A stretch of 55,990 nucleotides of DNA from a virus: positions 1 through 55,990 of the IMG/VR virus record IMGVR_UViG_3300030329_003406. One strand, given 5' to 3'. The first letter of the stretch is position 1; every line of letters starts with the position of its first letter. Below the pieces are notes generated by a model. It saw only the letters and a list, made by a program, of their open reading frames with translations. It did not search any database and had not been told where the DNA came from. Below are positions 1-11,600 of this stretch, piece after piece. The position numbers were made by a program, and so were the translations under genes.

Positions 1-98
1 ATGCTTTCCTAGCTTCTCTTGTAGTTATATCAAACCCAGGGTATGGTAGCTCTCCAGGATACATCCTAAAGTAATGTCTAGCTGCATCCCAACCTCTT
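1..98. repeat. Terminal overlap copy 1 (circular assembly)
   Basis: Bases 1-98 are identical to 55892-55989. The overlap lies inside one leftward coding sequence that reads through the joint in frame, so it is best explained as the closing overlap of a circular or circularly permuted contig. It does not look like a biological terminal repeat or an attachment site. Confidence 0.9.
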
Positions 99-2626
99 CC
101 TTCTTCAAATGCTGGGAGTAATTTAGATTTCCATCTACCAACTTCAGTATTTAACTGATACCAATTAAGTCTGTTGCCTGGTTCTTTAGTGAAATCAACA
201 TTACCTAATATAATCTTAGCTAAAGCAGAATTATCTGTATTGAGAACACCTGATACCATTAATCCCCATTTAATAGTACCTACAGTAGGCCCTGATACTT
301 CACTTAAAAGACCATAGGTTTCTTCTTGTCTCTTTTTACTCTTATCTAAAGGAACTAAGATATCATCTTCTATGTTTTTAATTCTCTCTAATGTTTCATT
401 AGGCATTATACCATTAAGATTAAGGTTAGTTAGTACAGATCCTAATTGTAATGCTGCAAATAAACCTGCATATCGATATAGATACATAGCTTCAGATGCA
501 TCCCACTGTCCAACTCTGATAGCATTAACACCACCCCTTATATTCCTAGATTGTTGTTGCATTAAAGACATAGGGTAATGTAATAATTGGAATACCTGTT
601 GTCCAGCTGCACCCATAGCTACTTTAGATGTAACAACCTTATTACCTACAGTATCAACTGCTGGTATACCACGTGCTGCCTTTGGTTTAGCATGTATAGC
701 ATACTCAAATGCATATCTATTAACGAATTCTAACGCCCAGTCCTTAGCTTTAGCTTCAGCTGCAGCATATCCTGTCTTGCCAGCATACTGCAATGTATCT
801 ATATATTCTTTTTGACTAGTATATTGATTATATTTATCTATAAACGCTGTTCTAAACATATGCTTACGAGTAAAATTCTCTGTAAGTCTATGAAAAACAA
901 GAGATTTTTCAATAGTCCAATTACCAGCAGCTTTTAAAGCATCTAAGGCTGGAGATCCTTTGACTGTAAACTCACCCTTGTTCATATCATATCTATAATC
1001 TGCATTATTAATACCTTTAGCTGGTAGCAATCCTTCAGATACAAGTTCAGCAGCAACATCATTAAATAAGAAACCAGATTCTGTTTCAACTTTATCAACT
1101 AATCTTCTCATACTAACAGGTTTACCTTCTTTTGTAACTTGTCCTGTTATTCCATGTAGATACTCTTTATTGGTCCTTAATATCTTACTGAGTCCCATAT
1201 GAGCAGCAGCCATTTGAACACTAGTAGCATTAACAATAGCTCCTGTTAAGTTAAGTCCCATAGTCCTAACAACCTGTATACCCTGTAAAGTTCTGGTTAC
1301 ATTATTAACCCAGTCTGGTCTACTTGTTAATCCTTCAGTAGCTATTTGGAATTCTTCACTAATCCATTTCTCCATGCCTTTTACCCATTCCCCATCTTTT
1401 AATTTGGATTCAGATAAATGTTTCATAGTCTTAAGATAATTAGATTGTATAAAGCTTAGTTTATTGAAACCAATAGCATCTGACGCGTATTGTTGTAGTA
1501 CAAATATAGGATTCTCATTATATAACTGCTTAATCTTAGCATGAGCGGGTCTAGCATGCTCAGGAATAGCTTCATATGTGATAGAGTTTATAGTATCCTC
1601 TAATGTAGATAGCTCTCTATTTTGAGTTCTTCTATCGGAAACATTATTATTCATATATTCTGTCATAACATCTTTCATCTTAACTAGATCGGACATGACA
1701 TGACTAGGTAAATATCCGCCTTCCTTCATACCAATTTTAATTCTTTGAATAGCTTCATTAATAGTTTTATCAAAGTTTCTATACTTCCCATTAGCTTCTA
1801 ATAGCTTCTGATCATTTGTGCCCATATACTTCCATTTAACGGCATCTCTAAGGTATCCAAGGCCATTAATCATAACATTACCCATCTCACCCAGCATAGC
1901 CCTGCTATTCTTTGCAGCTAAATATACATTATCATCATATCTTTGACCATCAGACCTTCTTAAGTTCTTACCTGCAAAAGATTTATTATCTAAAGTCATA
2001 AGCTCTTTAAATTGATTTAATATACTACCATGACCACGCTTATTATCTGCATCTAATGCCTTTACCAAAGCTTCTTCATATTTATGGCGTAAATCTATAT
2101 TGTCATTTTTCTGTAATTCTATTTGGAGTCTTTGAATTTCCTTAAAATGCTTTACTCCTAATGTAAACCTTCCCTGTAATCCAGCCTGTATATAAGCTTC
2201 CCTCATATGATATCCTAAAGCCTTATTATAACCATTAGCTTTACTTAAATTAACACGTTCAAAATTAGTTGCTTTATGTAATTGTTGATAGAAATTTCTA
2301 GCTAATGGATCCTTCCTAGATATACCTTCTGGTACAAAAAAGTAGTCTTCAGTTTTATTATTTATAAATCTTCCAGCTATTTTCTTATCATATTTCTTCA
2401 TTTCTAATTCTAATCTAGCTATCTCTGGTTTAGTTAAAATAAAATTAGGATCTACAGGTTTCTCAAGTATAGCTTCTCCCCACTCTTTAAATAATCTTTC
2501 AGATACTGGACCATCACCATGGATTTTAAAGATATTACCTCTATAATCTTGCCATTTCCTAGTTAAACGATCTATTTCTGATCTATTATTCTCTAAGTCT
2601 GAATCTGCGCATATAAAACTTGTCAT
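1..2626 (-). CDS. 904-aa virion-associated protein, N-terminal 875 residues (gene wraps the contig end)
   Basis: This gene starts at the ATG at 2624-2626, overlapping the stop of the giant upstream gene as TAATG. It runs off the left edge and continues in frame at 55990 to a TAA at 55803-55805, giving 905 codons on the closed circle. The protein starts MTSFICADSDLENN. It is mostly helical and polar at first, then has Ala/Gly-rich stretches that could touch membrane, such as VRTMGLNLTGAIVNATS, and ends in a Lys-rich tail. Its place as the last gene of the ejection block suggests an internal virion or ejected protein. The late segment with FQLLHYPMSLMQQQSRN recalls large polyvalent proteins of marine phages, but no catalytic motif is visible. 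Function is inferred from position only. Confidence 0.85.
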   Translation of the reverse strand, partial: MTSFICADSDLENNRSEIDRLTRKWQDYRGNIFKIHGDGPVSERLFKEWGEAILEKPVDPNFILTKPEIARLELEMKKYDKKIAGRFINNKTEDYFFVPEGISRKDPLARNFYQQLHKATNFERVNLSKANGYNKALGYHMREAYIQAGLQGRFTLGVKHFKEIQRLQIELQKNDNIDLRHKYEEALVKALDADNKRGHGSILNQFKELMTLDNKSFAGKNLRRSDGQRYDDNVYLAAKNSRAMLGEMGNVMINGLGYLRDAVKWKYMGTNDQKLLEANGKYRNFDKTINEAIQRIKIGMKEGGYLPSHVMSDLVKMKDVMTEYMNNNVSDRRTQNRELSTLEDTINSITYEAIPEHARPAHAKIKQLYNENPIFVLQQYASDAIGFNKLSFIQSNYLKTMKHLSESKLKDGEWVKGMEKWISEEFQIATEGLTSRPDWVNNVTRTLQGIQVVRTMGLNLTGAIVNATSVQMAAAHMGLSKILRTNKEYLHGITGQVTKEGKPVSMRRLVDKVETESGFLFNDVAAELVSEGLLPAKGINNADYRYDMNKGEFTVKGSPALDALKAAGNWTIEKSLVFHRLTENFTRKHMFRTAFIDKYNQYTSQKEYIDTLQYAGKTGYAAAEAKAKDWALEFVNRYAFEYAIHAKPKAARGIPAVDTVGNKVVTSKVAMGAAGQQVFQLLHYPMSLMQQQSRNIRGGVNAIRVGQWDASEAMYLYRYAGLFAALQLGSVLTNLNLNGIMPNETLERIKNIEDDILVPLDKSKKRQEETYGLLSEVSGPTVGTIKWGLMVSGVLNTDNSALAKIILGNVDFTKEPGNRLNWYQLNTEVGRWKSKLLPAFEEGRGWDAARHYFRMYPGELPYPGFDITTREARKA

Positions 2627-5600
2627 TATTCACAAACCTTTCTTGATTTCTTAGGCTGCCTTATTTTGTATTTATCTTTACCAGTACCACCCTTCATAGT
2701 ACTAGTCTTCCAGTGCTCAAGTCCGTATCTATTAGCTTGAACTTCAATCCATGGACTATGGAAGCCTGGGCCAAGTAAATTTTTAATAAAAGACATATTC
2801 TCACCAAGCTTATTAAAATTATATTTATTAGTATACATCATTTGATGCCCTGATATAAAGTCATCTACATTTATATCACCACCATCAGCAACTCTTTGCC
2901 ATTCTTTAGCAAATTTATCTGCAATCTTATCTGTACCTTTTGTATTGTAGTAATACCGTAGCATTGTACGTACAAGGCGCTTATTCATGCCATAAAACGG
3001 TAGATCTATTCTCTCTGGACGTTTACCTTCACCTGGCATAGTAACGGTCTTATATCGACCAGTTAATGCAGTTGGTTTAACTATATGATGTAACAGAAAT
3101 TCATATGCATCTTGTTCACCGAGTCCTAATTCTGACAATCTTTCTAACCAACCTCTTCTTTTTCCATCTTTAGTACCATGGAAGAACTCTCTTATAATAG
3201 CTTCCTCTCTAGCTGACGATGCAGACCATTGAAGATTAGCCATATTTCTATCCTTCTGAGTTAAGCTCATAGTATCTCTATAGTTTGTGCTTAATTCCCC
3301 TTTAAGTATACCAACTGAATCTAAAAACTCAAGTCTTAAACTATAATCCCTAAATACAGCTTGTGCATCACCTACTGGGAATGTTAATTTCTGTAAGGCA
3401 TCAGCATACTTAGCTTCAGCAGTATTAACAGACTCTCTTATTGATGGATTCTTTGTCTCTATATAATAATACCCTTCATCCCTTTGATAACTTCTATCAG
3501 AAGATTTATAAGATTTAGGATCTACCCATCCAACTCTTTCAATTTTCTTCCAATCAATTGTACGATCTGCAGCATTAAAAAAGTCAGATCTTACCTTATA
3601 TACATAAACCTTACTTGATGGCTTTGTAGTTTTGGAGAATACCCCAGCAGCTTTCTGTTCAGGACTAAATGTAACAGGCCTTCTTACTCTTTGATTTTTA
3701 GTATCTTTTGCAACTAAGTTTTCATAGTATTGCTTATTAAATGAATCTAACGCTGAAGATATAGCATCTTTACGATCTCTCATCCTTGTAATTTTCTCTG
3801 GGTTAGTAAATCTTTCTTCAGCTAAATATCTTAATTGATTAGCTAAGTTATTATTCTCAACCTCTAATATATTATGCACTAATCCTCTGTTAACAGCGTT
3901 GTCATTATATACGTCTCTCTCAAATTTAACTAAGCTACCATAATTAAAGTCACCATCAGCAATATTCTCTCCAAACAATCTTAAGAATTCAACCCTATTA
4001 ACTATATCATCAACGGCTATACCAGCATTCCTGAAAAGCTTACCATCAGAATTTGTATAATCAGCATATTGAAAATCAGTATAAAACTTTCTATTAACCA
4101 TATCAACTAAACTATTAGCACCTAAATGCTCAGCTGCGCCAATCTTAAGCTTTTGAGTTATACTAGGTTCTTTTGATATATCATCCCTAAAGGCGAATCT
4201 TCTTCTGGTCTGTGGTAATCTCCAAGCTTTACCTGATCGTAACATTTTAATAAAATCTGCTCTTTGTGTTGGATGAGTAATAGCATCAACTTTGTAACCA
4301 TAAAAGAATCCCATCAATTCACTCAATCTCTGCTCTCTTAAAGCTGAATCTGTTATCCTTGAGTACTCTCTAACTAATTTAGAAACTAAAAATTGATCTG
4401 GGTTCGAAAGGAATAATCTTAAATCTTTAACTATAGCCCGTAATTCTGATGGCTCAGGAGGTCTTTTCCCAGCAGTATCATATGTTTCGTTAGTAATGGC
4501 ATTAGTTTTCTTTAATGTTCTAAGTACAATCCTTACAATATCCTTACCTACTGTCTGGTCAGTCCAATGTTGTAAATTTTTCTGCCCTTCATTTTTATCT
4601 GGATTCCATCCCTTTTTAAATACGTTTAACCTGGAAGCATTATGTGTTGTAGGATCCGCTATTTCTCCAGCAACAGCCCTCGAAGGTCTATCCCCTAAAA
4701 CTGAAAAATTAGTAATAGTATTTCTTCCATGCTTAGGATTCATAACCTCAGGTGTAGCTGTATGTACATCTACTCCAGTTTGGGCGGCATACAACATCCT
4801 TAATGCTATGCCAAATTCGTCGCCACCGACCTCTAAGTTTTTGATATTATTTAAATCAAAAATCTCTGTCTTATCTTTAGTATTATGAAACCCAAGTCTA
4901 GTTAAGAAAGATAGTGCACTTCTATTTCCTATATTGGCACCGATAGCTTTCTGCTTTTGATGGACTATAGCTCCATATTTAGAATGCCCTATTTCACCAT
5001 CAACCTCACCAGCAACAAATCTATTCTCATTTAAATTAAAGCCATACTGATTAGATTCATGCCCAGTCTTCATCTCTGCCTTGTATTGCCTAAAATCAAC
5101 TACCCTTCCATTCACTTGTACATCTTCAGATATAGCCCTAAGAGATTTATCTAAATAAACATAAAAGTGATCACCATCATAATCTCTTTGATGAATTATA
5201 CGAGTATCATAATCATTAATCTCTACTAATCCATTCTTATTTTCATTTAAAACTTTCCCAATTCTATGGAATGCTTTATCATAACCTTTAAGTGGTATGG
5301 CTATACCTGATGCCCCCATCTCAAGATTTAATTTATCAAGCTCTACCTTCTTAACACCTGATAGTTTAGATAAGACATATGTCTGCCCATTCTTAGTCAG
5401 TACACCATTCTTTATAAAGTTATGTACTTGCAATGCAGTAAGATTACGAATGGAGTTAATTGATTTTAATACCTTTGAAATTGTTGCTAATTTAGATTTA
5501 TCTGCTTTTGGTATTACAGCTCCAGTATCATCACCACGAACATTATATCCTGCATATTTATCATGCAATGGACTGGTTGTTCTAAAGTTTTTCCCATCAT

Positions 5601-8600
5601 AATTTATTATCACATCAATGCCAGAATCATTATATACGAATGAGTATTTAGATATATCTCTATGCTTAGTTCTATTCATCATATAATGTGATACACCTAT
5701 CTGACCATGCGTAGCGTTAATTCTATCAGTGATAATCTCAGATCCTCTTTCGTTTAAAGGTTTATCTTTGTATAATTTAGCACTTTGAACCTCAACTATA
5801 TTAGGCATAGATAAATCACCCTTTGAATTAGGTATTATGAATGCATCTTCCCCATTCTTTGTTGTAGGCCTTTTTATAAACTCAAAATCTTTGCTTCTAA
5901 TTAACCTGTCAACAGCTGTCTTTAATACAGGATTATCTATACTCATCCTAGATTGTACCATAGCTTTAGCTAAGCCCATAGAACCTTGTGTATATTGAAA
6001 CCCTTGGTCTTCTTTAAGTTGAAATAAATACTCAGCGATCTGTTGTTTAGCTCCAGAATGATCTCTATGGAAATTACTTAGTTTTTCAATAGTTGACTCT
6101 AAACCCTGCCAAGCCCTTAATTCTGCAATATAAGCAGAACTTTGAAGGTCTCCAGTTGAATTAGATATAGTAACACCATCAACTTTCTTACCTGTAAATC
6201 CTATTCCAACAGAAGAAAAGTCAATACTCATTATATTATCCTTTGATATGCTACCTAACTCAGCCATCCAATCACTACTATTCTTTGATATTTTGAGAGC
6301 TTGTATATCTTTACCTGAAAGAGATATGCCAGCCATAGATTTAGCTGCAGATTCTGGCACTAACATATGAACATTCTTAGGTATGTTGATAGCTGGATCA
6401 TAATACAAGAATCCCTTACCTAAGAGATTGTTACCAGCACCTACTGACATTATATAAGGCTTCATGCCATTAAAGTCTTCTATACGACCACCATTAGCTT
6501 CCCATAGATATTTAGCATATTCTTTGCTAATAGGTATACCTCCATCAACACTAGACGATTCGAGACTGTCAAACCTTCCTCTTTCCACATCAGCTCTATG
6601 TTGATTTAAAGATATCTTTTCAAACTCTGAGATATTAGGATCTTTAAGCTTATTATCTATAGCCCTAATAACTCTTTCTTTATTATAAAATGGATCATCA
6701 ACTCCACCCATTGCTTCGTCACGTAATGCTGCTATATTTAATGAATTAGGATCTTTTGCAAACCTTCTAGATAATGCTCTTACATCAGCATCAGCAGTTA
6801 TATCGCCAATATATCTGTTCATATCTTTATTAATAATATTACTTGTACCGCCATCAGCTATATACCCACGCTTATACATATTAGCTAATGTTTTCCTTAC
6901 ATCAATATTTGCTGCATTATCTTTAACCTGGTTAACCATCTTATCAAACTCACCACGCATTGTATGATCGCTATGCATTAATAGCATTTTAAGTTCTAAC
7001 GACCTAGATGAATCTCCCTTTTCCAGAACACCCTCAAACATCTCTTTAAATACATCGCCTAAAGATTTGTTCTTTTTATTATAATAAGATAGCTTTTTAT
7101 TATACCATGCTTCATAATCTTTATTAAGAAGATCTATATTCTTTTGAGAGCCAACAAATAATATTCTAGCCTTAGGAGATAGATTCATAAATGTTAAATA
7201 ATTTGTAGCAGCAGTGGTAACATCATTCCACATTTTAATATCTTTGGCAGTTACTGGCTCACCTGCTGCTAATCTTTCATTAACAAACTCTCTTAAGGCT
7301 CTAGGAGTCATAGTAGAATTATTAATTGCGTTCTGTATATATTTATAAACCCCCTCTGGAGTTACACCACTTGGACCTCCAACTATATCATTGATAGATA
7401 AAGTTCTATCTCTTCCTCCTTCTGTTACTACTAAAGTATTATCAAGAAAGAAGACATCGTATTTAAATTGATCTGCATCTGGTTGATGCTTCCTATTAAA
7501 GAAATCACTATTAGCATTCTTCCTCCCAGTAGCATCACCTACTTCTGTGTTGCCCTTTCTAAATGTCATAGTAGGTACAACCTCTGAATTAGTTAATCTT
7601 AATAGCATGAATTGAGAATCTTTGTCCACCCATTGATCAAAGAGTTCAGTTTTCTCTTTATTGCTTAAATCTTTTATTTCTAAAATCTTAGTCACTCCAT
7701 GATCCACAGCCTCATTAAGCTTACCTTGAGCAACTAAGTCAGCAAATGTCTCATCAACCTTATTAGGATCTTTAAGACTTAATAAATTATACCTCTTCGC
7801 AACTTCCAATGGATTCTTGGATGAACTATGCACAACAGATTGAACTTCTAATTCATTGTATATATTATTAAACTCTGCTGCGTGTGGATCTTTCTCTGCT
7901 CTAGCTTGGGCTATCCTTAAATTAATAGACTCTGCAAGATCCATAAATTTAGTCCAACTCCCAGATTCATTATATGCATTAACTAAATCTTCAAATGGAA
8001 CCTCTTTATCGCCTAGATTTTTAAGCTCTTTCATAAGCTCTTTAGTTAGAGTATTGTAATAATCTTCTGATTCCGATCTACTATATCCCTCTTTTCCAGC
8101 TCTAGTTTTATTTATCAGCTGATTAACTATCCCAATGAATGCATCCTCAGATAACTGGGTATTAGTAATTAATTTATTTATCACCTCATTTACGCTAGGT
8201 ATAGTCTCATCAGCTTTAAATTGCTCAATCCCCTCATCTGGAATTCTTTTCATTCTCTTCTCTATTATTTCCAATTGAGTTAATGCAGTATCAAAAAGCT
8301 CTTGATTTTTATCTCTCATTTCAGACTTCTCAGAGTCTTTATTCCTTGTGGAAAGTATTTCTACTTCATCTTTAATAGTTTTAATCGCTGCTTCATGGTC
8401 ATACCCAGACTTCCCGATATCTTCAGCTAGTCTACCTATATCTAATTGTAATTGGAAGAGTCTCTTATTTAATTTTGACCCCTCAAATTGTATATTTGCT
8501 AATGATTCTTTACCAAAGTTAACAAAATCTTGGAACGATCTATCCTTTAAAGTGCTATGTATACTAGCTATATCAGAAAGATCAAACTTTCTGAATGCAT

Positions 8601-11600
8601 CAGCTGCAGTATTCTCAATTATATAATCAGAAAACTCAATATGCTCTCTACCAATAGCTCTAATAATATTTGTATACATCTCCCCAGCTTTAAGTCTGTC
8701 GCCTTCAGAAGTCTCTGGGCCCAACATTCTCTCTAAGCCTTCCTCTGAAAACATTTTTATTTTACCTTCTTTAGTAATTTCTAGGTTCCATTTATCTCTT
8801 ATCTCTAATACAGTATTAAGTGATCGTCTATCATAGTTCCTAGTTTCCATTACTCTTTTTATAAAATAATCCTTAGCAACACCATCAAAGTTTGCTCTAA
8901 ATTCTACTGGCATTTGCAACCTAAATTTATCAAACTGTTCTGCTAATAACTTTGCATCTTTATAGCTTATCTCAGTTTTGCCTTGTATATTTCTAGATGG
9001 AGCTCCAGCTGTCCATTTCATTAATTCAAATAAAGGAGATAATGAATCTCTTACACTATCAGCACGGTCCCTTACTTCATTTGCTCCCATAGTTTCAAGC
9101 TCTTTATCTGTAAATTTTATCTCATAATCATTAATATTACGTCTATACCTACTGCCATTATCGTTAACTATAAATAATTGATCTGCTGAAATACCAATAG
9201 CTTCATCTGCTACACTTCCAATCTCTTCAGATGTTCTTCTAGTCATTATCTTAAACATCTTATCTAATGCTTCAGATGTCTTTCCAGCTTTAACAAGTTG
9301 CGTGTATGGGTTATTTAGAATATCAAAATTATAGTTACCTACTCCATGTTCTCTGTTTAGAACACCCTTAGTAGATTCTATTATCTCCTCAACGACTTTC
9401 TCTGTATCAGCATTAAATTTATATTTCCTTGTGCTAGCACCTGTTTCTATATAGCCTCTATCAGCAAAGAATTTTACAATATTATGCACATCAGATAAAT
9501 TACTAGCATTATCCCATGTAAAATCATCAATTCTTAATCTTCCATTATTTAATTCTTCAACTTTTAGCCCAGCAGAATCTCTGAACTGTAAAATCATATC
9601 TCTATATACCCTCCATACACCAGCAGCAGTATCTTGAGTTAATCTACTTTGAACACCACCAGCATGAAGGTCTTTAAGTGATGTTCCGTCTTCAAATTTT
9701 AATCCTTTAAGTTGACTTTCAAGCCATGTCAATCCTTCTTTACCTAAAAATCTAGCATCTCTAGGTGTGTATGAACCTTGTATACCAGGGTCCTGCATAG
9801 AAGTTTCCATCATTTTATTTATATCATTTAGCTCAGCAATTAATCTATGCGCTTTCATAGGATCATAATCTTTACTTGTACCAGTAAATGATTTCATATT
9901 AAATGCTTCGTTAAATAGTCTATGTATCTCAGCTCCTACTGGATGCGTATTGATAGAGCTACCAAACTTAGCACTAACATCATTAGCATTATACATTGGG
10001 ATAATATCTTTTAATCCATTACCACTTAATCCTAATAGGTGTAATGTCTCCATTTCTGGAGTAAAGTCAGCCATATACTGATTTAACTCTTGGCGTCCCC
10101 AATGACCTCTACTCTTAGTCATAGCGGCAGACATTAATAAATGTATACCTAATTCTTCTGGATTTAAATCATTAAATGCACCAGTAGAGAATAAACCATA
10201 GTTCATAACAGCTACACCAGCAGCCATACGACCAGAGGATGCCATAAAGTCATAAGCATACTTACCATACCATTCTTTGTTAAGCTTTCTAGCAGTTAAA
10301 TCCCTAACACTGTTCAGTAAAGAATGCACATGGTCCATAGGGACTTCACCTTTATCCATCTTCCTAATTATATCTTCTGCATTTTTATAAGTAGTTTTTC
10401 CTACCTTCCAATGTCTTTTAGCTAACTCTGATGAGTTTAATATATCGAATTTACCACCCTTAAGCATTATCTTTAACAATCCTTTAGTAGCATCTTCTCC
10501 AGCTTCTTCTGTAATTTTTGCATAATTAGACTTACCATAGGTTGCTTTTAATAATCTAACTTTCCTAGCAAGAGATTCGTTTCCACCTCCAGGGAATGCT
10601 CTTATAATAGGAAATGCTAATCCCATTAATAAAGAATGATTTGCTACATGCCCAGCTTCAGCTAAACCAAACTCTTCGCCTCTAGCATGAGCCATAACAG
10701 CTCCACTTATAAGACCATGAGCCCCCATCATCATAACGTCTTGAGATGCCATGCCTAAGTATTTACCTAATACATCTCTTAATGGCCCTGCAGATTCACC
10801 TGCAAACTTAGTAGCAACCCATTCACTTAATTCATTGATATGTTTACCGCTACCCATGTGCTCCATAAAATCGTCCGATATCCTGCTTAAATCGTCTGCA
10901 CCTATGTTCTTTATACCTACATCTTCAAAAGCCTTTTTAATGGCATGCTGTGAGCGTAGAGTAAGCATTTGTAGGCCTTCTCTTCTTTGATCTGCATTAC
11001 CCTTTAGGTTATATATCCATTTTAAACTACCATCATCTGTACCAGTTTTAATTAATCCAAGCTTAACTTTATTATCAAGCTCACTTAACACGGAACTAGT
11101 CTTCTTGCCAGTATTCTTAGCTATCTCAGCAGCAGCTTTAACAACAGCAATAGACTCTTTCTTGCCTTTAACATTGCTTACTGCTTTCCCAGCAGAAGCA
11201 GCACCTCTTTTTATAATACTTTCTACACCCTCTGTAGCTACCTTTCTAGTGACAAGGCTACCAGCCTTACCCATAGCAGCAAAAGGACCAACGATAGGAG
11301 CAAATAATCCAGCAGTTTCACCTATTATTCTCCCAGCTTGACCTAATCTAGATCGTTCTTGACCTTCTTCCATATCAGGTTCAAGATATTCTGTAGCTCC
11401 CCATGATATACCAGACGCAAGACCTAGTCCTGTCTGGCTAATAAAATCCCATGCACTACCCCAATTCTCATCTTTTGAGGCAGAGTCCATAACTTGATCA
11501 AATGTTGGTAGATTAGGAAGAGTAGGATTTACTCTTCTCTCTGTACGTTTGCGGTCTCTTTCGACTCTATTCTTATCTTCTTGTAATTTATCGAAATACC

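Noticed and set aside
4496-4888. Plus-strand ORF within the giant gene
   Set aside because: It lies antisense to a well-supported 2996-aa frame, has no ribosome site and has random composition. The same holds for the other plus-strand frames between 372 and 40581.
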